Of a stretch of 64,000 nt of DNA, positions 34,601 to 42,608 are shown piece by piece. The notes beneath the pieces were generated by a model that was not told the DNA's origin, searched no databases, and saw only the letters and a program-made list of their open reading frames with translations. The position numbers and the translations under genes were made by a program. The DNA lies in contig DATHBD010000032.1 of NCBI GenBank assembly GCA_035296325.1, positions 124,001 through 188,000 of the forward strand. The letters run 5' to 3'. Source of the stretch: DATHBD01 sp035296325 (GTDB lineage Bacteria; Actinomycetota; Actinomycetes; Mycobacteriales; Micromonosporaceae). Numbering within the stretch: position 1 is the stretch's first letter; the number at the start of each line of letters is the position of its first letter.

Positions 34601-35234
34601 GATGTACGTCGCGATGAAGGACCTGGAGATCCGCGGCGCCGGCAACCTGCTCGGCGGCGAGCAGTCCGGGCACATCGAGGGCGTCGGCTTCGACCTCTAC
34701 ATCCGGATGGTCGGCGAGGCGGTGTCGCATTTCAAGGGGGAGCGCCCGGTCGAGGACGAGCCGGACGTGAAGGTGGACCTGCCGATCGACGCGCACCTGC
34801 CGCTGGAGTACATCGGGGTGGAGCGGCTGCGCCTGGAGATGTACCGCAAGCTCGCCGGCGCGCGCAGCGCCGAGGCGCTGGACGAGATCGTCACGGAGAT
34901 GCGGGACCGCTACGGCGAGCCGCCCAGCCAGGTGGCGAACCTGATCGCGGTCGCCCGGTTCCGGTTGCGCGCCCGGCTCTACGGGCTCACCGAGGTGTCG
35001 GTGCAGGGCAAGCACCTGCGGTTCGGGCCGTTGCCGCTGCCGGACTCCAAGCAGATGCGCCTGAAGCGGCTGTACCCCGAGGCGGTGTACAAGGTCGCCA
35101 ACGACACGGTCTCGCTGCCCCGACCGATGACCCGGCGGATCGGCGGCGAGCCGCTGCGGGACACCGCGCTGCTGGACTGGTGCGCGGAGTTCCTCACCGG
35201 CGTGCTGGGAGAGCCGGTCGCCGCTCCCGCTTGA
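31620..35234 (+). CDS. mfd: Transcription-repair coupling factor (Mfd)
   Basis: 1204 residues. Removes RNA polymerase stalled at DNA lesions and recruits UvrA. Order: UvrB-like N-terminal domain (VAVYPAWETLPHERLSPRSD; RGEFAVRGGILDVFPP), the RNA polymerase-interacting domain LRAGDFVVHEQHGIGKYVEM near 523-545, helicase motifs GDVGYGKTEIAV (Walker A, about 679) and VIVDEEQRFGVEHKE, MSATPIPRTLEMA, and QIRGRVGRARERAYAY in motif VI, then the C-terminal TRCF domain (LPLEYIGVERLRLEMYRKLA). ATG 31620 has GAGGA upstream. Length and order are those of the family. Confidence 0.97.
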   Translation: MLLTGLLRAALDDPALAHARTLARRGDTDQVEVTAPPALRAFLVAALAAQGDGADRPVLAVTATGREAEDLTDALGCLLGPDQVAVYPAWETLPHERLSPRSDTVGRRLAVLRRLAHPDATDPARGPVKVVVAPVRSVLQPQLKGLGDLEPVELRTGGSAELDAVVRRLSEIAYARVDLVTKRGEFAVRGGILDVFPPTDEHPVRVEFWGDEIEEIRTFSVADQRTIEAVDRLWAPPCRELLLTDEVRERAAALATKHPELVELFDKLAAGIPVEGMESLAPALLDGTDSLELMLHAMPAGTHVVLCDPERIRTRAHDLTRTSEEFLQASWAAAAVGGKAPIDLGAAAFRTLAEVRAAAASLRQPWWSISPFGVAGPAREAEPWLEGELDAGPSVTDDAITITLAAQPVPLYHGDTARVVDDLKRLAGEGWRLALVFEGHGPAQRAVEVLSDAGLGVALVEEIGETPQPSVIMVTTGSLGNGFTDEASRLAIVTGTDISGGRGASTKDMRKMPSRRRNQIDPLELRAGDFVVHEQHGIGKYVEMVQRTVNGADREYLVIEYAPSKRNQPGDKLFVPTDQLDQLSRYVGGENPVLHKMGGSEWGKAKARARKAVREIAAQLIQLYAARQNAQGHAFGPDTPWQRELEDAFPYTETPDQLAAIEEVKSDMEKPVPMDRLICGDVGYGKTEIAVRAAFKAVQDGKQVGILVPTTLLAQQHYNTFAERMAQFPVDVRQLSRFQTAKETAETLTKISEGTADIVIGTHRLLQTSTKFKQLGLVIVDEEQRFGVEHKEFLKQLRASVDVLTMSATPIPRTLEMAITGIREMSTIATPPEERHPVLTYVGAQDDRQVSAVIRRELLRDGQIFYLHNRVESIDRAARRIRELVPEARVAVAHGQMGEDALEKIMVGFWEKEFDVLVCTTIVESGIDIPNANTLIVERADLLGLAQLHQIRGRVGRARERAYAYFLYPPEKPLTEHAHERLATIAQHTELGAGMYVAMKDLEIRGAGNLLGGEQSGHIEGVGFDLYIRMVGEAVSHFKGERPVEDEPDVKVDLPIDAHLPLEYIGVERLRLEMYRKLAGARSAEALDEIVTEMRDRYGEPPSQVANLIAVARFRLRARLYGLTEVSVQGKHLRFGPLPLPDSKQMRLKRLYPEAVYKVANDTVSLPRPMTRRIGGEPLRDTALLDWCAEFLTGVLGEPVAAPA

Positions 35235-35263
35235 TTGCGGCCGTTTCGGGTATACCGGGTTGC

Positions 35264-36088
35264 ATGGGTGCACGGATGACGCGGGCGGAGCACCGGCTCG
35301 CCGTCTCCGCGCCGGCGGATTGCGACGGTTTTGTCAGTCGGTGGACGACGGTGGGCGGCGTGCGTACCCACTGGCGCACGCTCGCGGTCGAGCCGACCGG
35401 TGCACCGCCGATGCTGCTGGTGCACGGGTTGGCGGTGTCGCACCGGTACCTGATGCCGACGGCCGCCGCGCTCGCGCCGCGGTACCCGGTGGTGATCCCG
35501 GACCTGCCCGGCTTCGGGCTCTCCGGCAAACCCCGGCGGGTGTACGACGTCGCCGAGCTGGCCGAGCACCTCGCCGCGTGGCTGGCTTGGCTGGGGCTTC
35601 CGCCGGTGTGCGCGCTCGGCAACTCGTTCGGGGCCGAGGTCGCCGCGATGCTCGCCGCCCGCCACCCGGAAGCCGTGGCGGCACTGGTGCTGGTTGGCCC
35701 GACCAGCGACCCGACGGCGCGGACCCGGCGGGCGCAGATCGGGCGGTGGCTCGTCGACCTGGCCGGGGAGGACCCGCGCCAGGCGAGCATCCTGGCCCGC
35801 GACGTCCGGGACGCCCGGCCGCGCCGGGTGTTCGGTTCGCTTGGGCACTCCGTGCGGCACCCGATGGAGCAGACGCTCGCCGAGGTCCGGGCCCCGACGC
35901 TGCTGCTGCGCGGGGAGAAGGACACCATCGCGCCGGCTCGATGGCTGCGGGAGGCCGCACGGCTGGTGCCGGCCGGGGCGCTGGGCACCATCGCCGGGTC
36001 GGCGCACAACGCGATCACCACGGGTGGCCCTGAGGTGGCCCGCGCCGTCACCGCGTTCCTCGCCGCCGAGCGGGTCGGGACGCCCTGA
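35264..36088 (+). CDS. Alpha/beta hydrolase
   Basis: About 274 residues. Oxyanion region MLLVHGLAVSHRYL, VIPDLPGFGLSGKP, nucleophile elbow LGNSFGAEVAAML (Ser), acid LRGEKDTIAP (Asp) and GSAHNAITTGGP (His) make a full catalytic triad. Substrate unknown. ATG 35264 is used, with a second ATG four codons on. TATACC just upstream could be a -10 box with a very short leader. Confidence 0.88.
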   Translation: MGARMTRAEHRLAVSAPADCDGFVSRWTTVGGVRTHWRTLAVEPTGAPPMLLVHGLAVSHRYLMPTAAALAPRYPVVIPDLPGFGLSGKPRRVYDVAELAEHLAAWLAWLGLPPVCALGNSFGAEVAAMLAARHPEAVAALVLVGPTSDPTARTRRAQIGRWLVDLAGEDPRQASILARDVRDARPRRVFGSLGHSVRHPMEQTLAEVRAPTLLLRGEKDTIAPARWLREAARLVPAGALGTIAGSAHNAITTGGPEVARAVTAFLAAERVGTP

Positions 36089-36182
36089 CCGAGCGGGCGG
36101 TCCGCGCCGCCGTCCGCACGTCGGGACCAAGGCGTCCGGGGTGGTTCGGTCGAGATCGGTCGCGCGTGAGAGAGTGGCGCAC

Positions 36183-36959
36183 ATGCAGCGTGCCCGTCGC
36201 ACGGCAGTACTCGCCGTGCTCACCCTCGCCGGGGTCCTTGCCCTGACCGGCTGCCGTTCCGAGCCGGGCGTCGCGATCTACATCGGCGACACCCGGTACT
36301 CGCAGGAGCGCGTCGATGGGCTGGCCAACCAGTTCACCGACGTCGTCGGCGCCCCGCCGGCCACCAGCCGCCAGCAGGTCGTGTCGTGGATCGTGGCGAG
36401 CGAGGTCGGCAAGCGGATGGCGGCCGAGGAGAAGTGGCAGACGCCACCGGTGGATCTGGCCGCCGCCTCCCAGCAGTTCGAGCAGGTGCTGCTCCGGCAG
36501 GCGGGCGTCGACCCGGCCGCCGTCGCACAGGGCCAGCAGGTGGACCCGGCGCTCACCAAGGAGGTCGCCGAGAAGGTCCAGGCGCTCCGGCCGCTCGTGG
36601 AGTTGTACGCCCAGTCCGTCACGTACGGCCAGTTGGTGCAGGAGCGTGCCACGCCGGCTCAGCCCACCGAGGCCGACTACGCCGACCTGTACGAGCGCGC
36701 CAAGGCCGCCGGCGCGACCAAGCCGGGGCAGACCCTGGCGGAGTACCGGCAGGACTTCGGCGAACAGAACGAACAGCTGTTCGCGGCGACGATCGGCATG
36801 CGCAACATGTACGTCGAGGCGATCAAGCGCGCCAACGTGGCGGTGAACCCGAGGTACGGCCCGGCCGAGCTGGCCCTGCTGAGCAACGGTCCGGACCGCC
36901 CGCTGGTGGTCGTCCCGCTGGACGCCAAGGGCAACTCAGCCCCGGTGCGCAACGGCTGA
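36183..36959 (+). CDS. SurA N-terminal-like lipoprotein
   Basis: 258 residues. Lipoprotein signal peptide LAVLTLAGVLALTGC with the lipobox Cys near residue 24. The mature part has the SurA N-terminal chaperone pattern: VAIYIGDTRYSQERVDGLANQ, SRQQVVSWIVASEVG, and long helices; there is no parvulin domain. Likely an envelope chaperone anchored to the outer leaflet of the membrane. It is 10 bases upstream of mazG, a usual actinobacterial order (mfd, SurA-like, mazG, eno). Confidence 0.85.
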   Translation: MQRARRTAVLAVLTLAGVLALTGCRSEPGVAIYIGDTRYSQERVDGLANQFTDVVGAPPATSRQQVVSWIVASEVGKRMAAEEKWQTPPVDLAAASQQFEQVLLRQAGVDPAAVAQGQQVDPALTKEVAEKVQALRPLVELYAQSVTYGQLVQERATPAQPTEADYADLYERAKAAGATKPGQTLAEYRQDFGEQNEQLFAATIGMRNMYVEAIKRANVAVNPRYGPAELALLSNGPDRPLVVVPLDAKGNSAPVRNG

Positions 36960-36969
36960 CCAGGCCATC

Positions 36970-37998
36970 GTGACGGGCCGCGCGGTCCTGCTGGTCACGA
37001 CGCCGCGGCTGCCGGCCGGGCTGCTGACCGCCCAGGCCTGGGAACTGGTGCGGGCCCACCCGGTCTACGCCGCGGCGGAGGACGATCAGGTGTCCGCCCT
37101 GCGCGCGGCCGGCGCCGACGTCACGATCGTCGAGGCGCGTGCGCAACCGCTGCTGGACGCCGTCGTCGAGCACGGCACGGTGGTGTGGCTGGCTGGGCCG
37201 GGCGGCGACGAGGACCTGGCGCGGGAACTCGGTCACCGGCTGGTCCGTGCGCCCGGTGTGGCTGCGCTCGAGGTGGTCGTGGGGTCCTGGGACCCGCCCG
37301 GCGCGCGGCTGCTGGACGCCGTGACGGTGATGGACCGGCTGCTCGCCCCGGAGGGCGGCGACCCCTGGAAACTTTCCCAGACCCACCGCAGCCTGGCCGG
37401 CTATCTGCTGGAGGAGGCGTACGAGGCCTACGACGCCATCGAGGCCGACGACCTGACCGCCCTGCGGGAGGAGCTCGGCGATGTGCTGCTCCAGGTCGTC
37501 CTGCATGCCCGGATGGCCGCCGACGCGGCCGACGAGGACCGCTTCGACGTGGACGATGTCGCGGGTGGCCTGGTGGACAAGCTGATCCGGCGCAATCCGC
37601 ACGTCTTCGCCGGGGAGCCGGTCGGCGGAATCGACGACATCGTGGCCAACTGGGAGCAGATCAAGAAGGCGGAGAAGGCGCGCGATTCGGTGCTGGACGG
37701 GATCGCGCTGGCCCAGCCGGCGCTCTCGCTGGCCGCGAAGGTGCTGGAACGGATGCAGCGCGCCGGTCTCGACGGGCAAACCGCGGCCGGGCCCGAATCC
37801 GGTGCGGCGGCCGACGCCGAATCCGGTGCGGCGGCCGACGCCGAACCCGGCGCCGGCGGGGAAGCCGCCCTGGGTGCCGCGCTGCTGGCGATCGTGGCGG
37901 ACGCGCGGTCGCGCGGGCTGGACGCGGAGGCGGCGCTGCGGCGCACGGTCCTGGACCTCGCCGCGCGAGCGCGCCGCGCCGAACGCGCCGCCGGTTGA
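36970..37998 (+). CDS. mazG: Nucleoside triphosphate pyrophosphohydrolase (MazG)
   Basis: 342 residues. A 115-residue N-terminal domain (VVWLAGPGGDEDLARELGH) precedes the MazG core: DPWKLSQTHRSLAGYLLEEAYEAYDAIE, REELGDVLLQVVLHARMA, and DDIVANWEQIKKAEKARDS, with the EExxE and ExxD metal sites. It hydrolyses non-canonical or excess NTPs. A 48-base in-frame tandem repeat (37795-37842) inserts Gly/Ala/Asp/Glu-rich residues near the C-terminus. GTG 36970 follows the lipoprotein gene by ten bases. Confidence 0.93.
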   Translation: MTGRAVLLVTTPRLPAGLLTAQAWELVRAHPVYAAAEDDQVSALRAAGADVTIVEARAQPLLDAVVEHGTVVWLAGPGGDEDLARELGHRLVRAPGVAALEVVVGSWDPPGARLLDAVTVMDRLLAPEGGDPWKLSQTHRSLAGYLLEEAYEAYDAIEADDLTALREELGDVLLQVVLHARMAADAADEDRFDVDDVAGGLVDKLIRRNPHVFAGEPVGGIDDIVANWEQIKKAEKARDSVLDGIALAQPALSLAAKVLERMQRAGLDGQTAAGPESGAAADAESGAAADAEPGAGGEAALGAALLAIVADARSRGLDAEAALRRTVLDLAARARRAERAAG

Positions 37999-38034
37999 AC
38001 GCCGTCGGTTGAACGCCGTCGGTTGAACGCCGCG
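37992..38034 (+). repeat. 14-bp tandem repeat spanning the mazG stop
   Basis: Three copies of CGGTTGAACGCCGT (the last one cut short). The first copy contains the mazG TGA (37996-37998), and each later copy carries a further GGTTGA. It looks like slippage duplication of the gene end. Confidence 0.8.
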
Positions 38035-38087
38035 GGGCCGGGCGCGCTGGGCTGAGCGCCCGGGCGGGTGCGGGTAGCGTGTTGGTG

Positions 38088-39716
38088 ATGCCACAGGATT
38101 TCGTACCCCTCGCCGAGATGATCGTCGACGCGGTCCTCGAGACCAGCCCGGCGCTGGCCGGGTTCGTCGGAGATCACCGGTTCGACGACCGGATGCCGGA
38201 CCTGTCCCCGGACGGCGTGGCCGCCGACGTGGCGATGCTGCGCGACGCCGACTCGGCACTGTCCGCAGTGGACCCGGACGCGCTCGTCGGGGAGGACCGC
38301 GTCGACCACGAGATGCTGCAGTCGCTCGTGGAGCGGGCGTTGTTCGAACTGACCGAGGTGCGCGAGCACGAATGGAATCCGCTCGAGCACAACCCCGGCA
38401 CCCTGCTGTACAACCTCATCGCCCGGCCGTACGCGCCGGCCGAGCAGCGGTTGACCGCCCTCGCGGTACGGCTGGCCGCGATCCCGGATCTGCTCGCCAC
38501 CGCGCGCACCGTGCTGACCGACTGCCCGCTGGTGCACCTGGAGACCGCGATCGGGCAGTTCACCGGCACCGGCGCACTGATCCGGGACGAGATGCGGCCG
38601 CTGTTGGAGGAGGCTCCGGAGCTGGCCGAGACGGTGGAGCCGCTGCGTCGGCAGGCGGTCCGGGAACTCGGCACCTTCGTCGGCTGGCTGCGCGAGCAGG
38701 CCGAGGTGGCGCAGGCCGCCGGCGGTGGCCGGGACCCTCGCCTGGGCCGGCGGATCTGGGAGGCCAAGCTCTGGCACACGCTGGACACCGAACTCCCGGC
38801 GACCGAGGTGATCGCCCGCGCGCAGGCCAACCTGGACCGGGTCACCGCCGAAATGCGCGAGCTCGCCGCCAAGATGACCGGCGCACCGGCCACCGACGAG
38901 ACGGTGCGGGCCGTGCTGGGTCGGATCGCCGAGGAGCACCCCGACAACACCAGCATCGTGGACCTGGCCAAGGTGACCATGGAGGAGACCACCGCGTTCG
39001 TCCGCGACCACGAGCTGGTCTCCCTGGTCGACGATCCGTGCGTGATCATGGAGATGCCGGAGTTCGCCCGCGGTGTCGCGGTGGCGTACTGCGACCCTCG
39101 TGGACCGCTGGAGACCGCCGACGTCCCGACGTACTACTGCATCGCCCCGACGCCGGAGGACTGGCCGGCGGAGCGGGTGGCGTCGTTCTACCGCGAGTAC
39201 AACAACGCCATGGTGCGCAACCTCACCGTGCACGAGGCGATGCCCGGGCACTACCTGCAGTTGGCGCACTCCCGCCGGTTCCGCGGCTCCACCCGGGTGC
39301 GGGCGGTGGGGCTGTCCGGGCCGTTCGTCGAGGGCTGGGCGGTCTACGCCGAGGAGATGATGATCGAGTACGGCTTCGGCGGCGACGCGGTGCGGATGCA
39401 GCAGCTGAAGATGCAGCTCCGGATGAGCATCAACGCCATCCTCGACCAGCTCGTGCACTGCGCGGAGCTGCCGGAGGCAGACGGCATGGCGCTGATGACC
39501 GGCCGGGGCTTCCAGGAGGAGGGCGAGGCGGCCGGCAAGTGGCGGCGGGCCCTGCTCACCGCCACGCAGCTGTCCACCTACTTCGTCGGGTACACCGAGG
39601 TGTCGGCGATCGGCCGGGCCCGCCCGCAGGGAGTGTCGCTGCAGGAGTGGCACGATCGGATGCTGGCGCACGGCTCACCGCCACCGCGGCATCTGCGCGC
39701 CCTCCTCGGGGTGTGA
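38088..39716 (+). CDS. DUF885 family metallopeptidase-like protein
   Basis: 542 residues. The metal site is NLTVHEAMPGHYLQLAHSRRF (HExxxGH, near residue 381) and FVEGWAVYAEEMMIEYGF supplies the third ligand, as in the DUF885/M32-like group. Also RAQANLDRVTAEMRELA and YCIAPTPEDWP. Probably a cytoplasmic metallopeptidase; no signal peptide is visible. ATG 38088 is chosen over the TTG/GTG codons just upstream. It sits between mazG and eno. Confidence 0.87.
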   Translation: MPQDFVPLAEMIVDAVLETSPALAGFVGDHRFDDRMPDLSPDGVAADVAMLRDADSALSAVDPDALVGEDRVDHEMLQSLVERALFELTEVREHEWNPLEHNPGTLLYNLIARPYAPAEQRLTALAVRLAAIPDLLATARTVLTDCPLVHLETAIGQFTGTGALIRDEMRPLLEEAPELAETVEPLRRQAVRELGTFVGWLREQAEVAQAAGGGRDPRLGRRIWEAKLWHTLDTELPATEVIARAQANLDRVTAEMRELAAKMTGAPATDETVRAVLGRIAEEHPDNTSIVDLAKVTMEETTAFVRDHELVSLVDDPCVIMEMPEFARGVAVAYCDPRGPLETADVPTYYCIAPTPEDWPAERVASFYREYNNAMVRNLTVHEAMPGHYLQLAHSRRFRGSTRVRAVGLSGPFVEGWAVYAEEMMIEYGFGGDAVRMQQLKMQLRMSINAILDQLVHCAELPEADGMALMTGRGFQEEGEAAGKWRRALLTATQLSTYFVGYTEVSAIGRARPQGVSLQEWHDRMLAHGSPPPRHLRALLGV

Positions 39717-39786
39717 CCGATCCGCTCGCGGCCGGCTCGATAGGCTGCCGGCGTAGAAATTTCAGCGAGCAGGGAGCCAGAGCACT

Positions 39787-41070
39787 ATGGCCATCATTGA
39801 GGCAATTGGCGCGCGCGAGATCCTCGACTCCCGGGGCAATCCAACGGTTGAGGTCGAGGTCGGCCTGGACGACGGCACGGAGTCCCGCGCCGCGGTGCCC
39901 TCCGGCGCCTCCACCGGCGCCTTCGAGGCGCACGAGCTGCGCGACGGTGACGCCAAGCGCTACGGCGGCAAAGGGGTCAGGGGCGCGGTCGACAACATCC
40001 TGGACCGGATCGCCGAGGAGCTGCTCGGCTACGAGGCCAGCGACCAGCGCGCCATCGACCAGGCGATGCTGGATCTGGACGGGACCGCCACCAAGTCGGA
40101 CCTGGGCGCCAACGCGATCCTCGGCGTGTCCCTCGCCGTGGCGAAGGCCGCGGCGGCGTCGGCCGAGCTGCCGCTGTACCGCTACCTGGGTGGGCCGAAC
40201 GCACACCTGCTTCCTGTGCCGATGCTCAACATCCTCAACGGTGGCTCGCACGCGGACTCCAATGTGGACGTCCAGGAGTTCATGATCGCTCCGATCGGCG
40301 CGCCGACGTTCTCCGAGGCGCTGCGGGCCGGTGCCGAGGTGTACCACGCGCTCAAGGCCGTACTGAAGAAGAAGGGCCTGGCCACCGGCCTGGGTGACGA
40401 GGGCGGCTTCGCGCCGAACCTGCCGGCCAACGCCGCCGCGCTCGACCTGATCGCGGAGGCGGTGCAGGCGGCCGGGTACTCCCTCGGCGGCGACATCGTG
40501 CTCGCCCTGGACGTGGCGGCCACCGAGTTCCACAACGACGGGGTGTACGCCTTCGAGGGCGGCTCCAAGAGCGCCGCCGAAATGACCGAGTACTACCAGG
40601 GCCTGGTCAACGCGTACCCGATCGTCTCGATCGAGGACCCGCTCTCGGAGGACGACTGGGCCGGCTGGCAGACGCTCACCGCCGCGCTCGGAGACCGGAT
40701 CCAGATCGTCGGCGACGACCTGTTCGTCACCAACCCGGAGCGCCTCGCCCGCGGCATCGCCGAGCGCAGCGCGAACGCGTTGCTGGTGAAGGTGAACCAG
40801 ATCGGCTCGCTGACCGAGACGTTCGACGCCGTGGACCTGGCCCACCGGGCCGGCTTCCGCTGCATGATGAGCCACCGCTCCGGCGAGACCGAGGACACCA
40901 CCATCGCCGACCTGGCGGTCGCCACCGGATGCGGGCAGCTCAAGACCGGGGCGCCGGCCCGGTCCGAGCGCGTCGCGAAGTACAACCAACTGCTTCGTAT
41001 CGAAGATGGGCTGGGCGACGCGGCGCGCTACGCCGGTCGCGGCGCCTTCCCGCGGTACCGTTCCGCGTAG
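39787..41070 (+). CDS. eno: Enolase
   Basis: 427 residues. Interconverts 2-phosphoglycerate and PEP. SGASTGAFEAHELRDGD at the N-terminal loop, LKKKGLATGLGDEGGFAPNL, VLALDVAATEFHNDGVY, YPIVSIEDPLSEDDW, LLVKVNQIGSLTET (catalytic Lys) and MMSHRSGETEDTTIADLAV are all present. It is followed by an ftsB-like gene 25 bases on, the standard actinobacterial order. Confidence 0.98.
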   Translation: MAIIEAIGAREILDSRGNPTVEVEVGLDDGTESRAAVPSGASTGAFEAHELRDGDAKRYGGKGVRGAVDNILDRIAEELLGYEASDQRAIDQAMLDLDGTATKSDLGANAILGVSLAVAKAAAASAELPLYRYLGGPNAHLLPVPMLNILNGGSHADSNVDVQEFMIAPIGAPTFSEALRAGAEVYHALKAVLKKKGLATGLGDEGGFAPNLPANAAALDLIAEAVQAAGYSLGGDIVLALDVAATEFHNDGVYAFEGGSKSAAEMTEYYQGLVNAYPIVSIEDPLSEDDWAGWQTLTAALGDRIQIVGDDLFVTNPERLARGIAERSANALLVKVNQIGSLTETFDAVDLAHRAGFRCMMSHRSGETEDTTIADLAVATGCGQLKTGAPARSERVAKYNQLLRIEDGLGDAARYAGRGAFPRYRSA

Positions 41071-41095
41071 CGTCGCGTTCGTTGGGGAGGACCGC

Positions 41096-41806
41096 ATGCA
41101 GCAGCCGCGTACGCCGGTCGGGCGCGGCACCGGCAAACCCCCGGGCCGCCCCGGCGGGGGACGGTCCAGCAGCGGGCGCGCCGACACCGGGCGGTCCAGC
41201 ACCGCCCGGTCCGATGCCGCACGCAACGCCGCCGGTGGCGGCGCCCGGTCCAGCGCTGCCCGGTCGGCGTCGCCACGGTCCGCGGCCGCTCGGCTGACCG
41301 CGGGCCGGTCGGGCGGTCCGACGGCCGGCGGTGGGCGGCCCACCGGGTCCCGGGCGCCGGCGCGCCCAGCGAGTGCCCGCCGCGGCGCAGGGTCCGGGGG
41401 CGCGGCGGTGCGCACCCGGGCTCCGCAGCCGCGGCGGTTCACCGGGCGGGCCACGGTGCTCGGGCTGCTGCTGGTCGGCATGCTGCTGGCCTACGCGTAC
41501 CCGGTGCGGGTGTACATGGCGCAGCAGGCCCAGGTCGCGGCGCTGGTGGACCGGCGCAACGAGCAGCTCAAGAAGATCAAGGAGCTGGAGGAACGCCGGG
41601 CCAAGTGGGACGATCCCGCCTATATCACCGCTGAGGCGCGCCGCCGGCTGCTGTGGTCCCCGGTCGGCGAGACCCCGTACGTGGTGATCGGTGGGGACGC
41701 CGGGCCGTCCGGAGTGGATCCGGCCGACGCGGCGGCACAGCAGTCGCTGCCCAGGTCCTGGTACGGCAAGCTGTGGTCCAGTGTCGAGGCGGCCGACCAG
41801 CGATGA
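41096..41806 (+). CDS. FtsB/DivIC-type septum formation initiator
   Basis: 236 residues. A long basic, Ser/Ala/Gly/Arg-rich cytoplasmic head (first 115 or so), one membrane helix (ATVLGLLLVGMLLAYAYPV), then a coiled coil QAQVAALVDRRNEQLKKIKELEERRAKWDDPAYI and a short tail (ARRRLLWSPVGETPYVVI). The coiled coil with WDDPAYIxxxARxRL is the FtsB/DivIC signature, a divisome subunit. GGGGAGG lies six bases upstream of ATG 41096. It overlaps the next gene by ATGA. Confidence 0.9.
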   Translation: MQQPRTPVGRGTGKPPGRPGGGRSSSGRADTGRSSTARSDAARNAAGGGARSSAARSASPRSAAARLTAGRSGGPTAGGGRPTGSRAPARPASARRGAGSGGAAVRTRAPQPRRFTGRATVLGLLLVGMLLAYAYPVRVYMAQQAQVAALVDRRNEQLKKIKELEERRAKWDDPAYITAEARRRLLWSPVGETPYVVIGGDAGPSGVDPADAAAQQSLPRSWYGKLWSSVEAADQR

Positions 41807-42357
41807 GCCCGACCGATCGACCGTCGGCCCTGGACGGGGCCGGGCCGCCGACGCACCAGCCGGCCACCGAGGCGGACGTGGCCGCGGTCGCCGCGCAGAT
41901 TGGGCGCCCGCCGCGCGGCACCCGCCTGGTGGCCCACCGGTGCCCGTGCGGGCTTCCCGACGTGGTGGAGACCACACCCCGACTCGCCGACGGCACGCCC
42001 TTTCCGACGCTGTACTACCTGACCTGTCCACGCGCCGTGCAGGAGTGCAGCCGCCTGGAGTCGGGCGGCCTGATGCGCGAGATGGCGGCGCGGCTCGCCG
42101 AGGACCCGGAGCTGGCCGCGCGGTACCGGGCCGCCCACGAGGACTACCTTGCCCGGCGCACGGCCGTCGGCGACGTGCCGGAAATCGCCGGGGTCTCCGC
42201 CGGCGGCATGCCGGGGCGGGTCAAGTGCCTGCACGTCCACCTCGGTCATGCCCTGGCAGTAGGCCCCGGGGTGAACCCGTTCGGTGACGAGACGCTGGAA
42301 CGGGTGGCGCCCTGGTGGACCGCCGGCCCGTGTGTCGACCCGCAGCCCAGCGACTGA
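41803..42357 (+). CDS. DUF501 family protein
   Basis: 184 residues. The conserved core is VAHRCPCGLPDVVETTPRL, FPTLYYLTCPRAVQECSRLE, and a closing GGMPGRVKCLHVHLGHALA followed by GVNPFGDE, with the family's conserved Cys and His residues. Function unknown, but the gene almost always lies between ftsB and ppx in actinobacteria. Here argA and a 2-kb insertion separate it from ppx. Confidence 0.93.
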   Translation: MSPTDRPSALDGAGPPTHQPATEADVAAVAAQIGRPPRGTRLVAHRCPCGLPDVVETTPRLADGTPFPTLYYLTCPRAVQECSRLESGGLMREMAARLAEDPELAARYRAAHEDYLARRTAVGDVPEIAGVSAGGMPGRVKCLHVHLGHALAVGPGVNPFGDETLERVAPWWTAGPCVDPQPSD

Positions 42358-42556
42358 CCTGCGTAGGGCGTGGCCGGGGAGCGCGCGTCCGCACCGTTGT
42401 CACCACGCTGCGTCACCGGTACCGGTGACCGGTCACCTGCCTCGGCGCGTACAGACCTGCTATCAGGGACGAGAGCAGGTCGGTACGCGGCTTGGAGCAT
42501 CCCGACGGAGCGGGTCAACGTACCCGCGCGTGCGGCGGTGCTCATGGCCAAGGCGG

Positions 42557-42608
42557 ATGATCAGGTAGCGAAGTGCCGGTCATAGCGGTGATTTCGCTAC
42601 CTGATCAT
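42557..42608. terminator. 16-bp hairpin, second member of a dispersed hairpin pair
   Basis: ATGATCAGGTAGCGAA (42557-42572) pairs exactly with 42593-42608 across a 20-base loop. It differs from the hairpin at 30089-30140 by a matched stem change (C-G for T-A). The right arm includes the stop codon (42605-42607) of the minus-strand gene, just as in the first. The 200 bases between DUF501 and this hairpin show nothing else. Confidence 0.7.

Noticed and set aside
31914..35273. A 1119-residue open frame antisense to mfd
   Set aside because: It has no family motif, is rich in Arg, His, Gly and Pro as expected for the reverse of a GC-rich gene, and mfd is certain.
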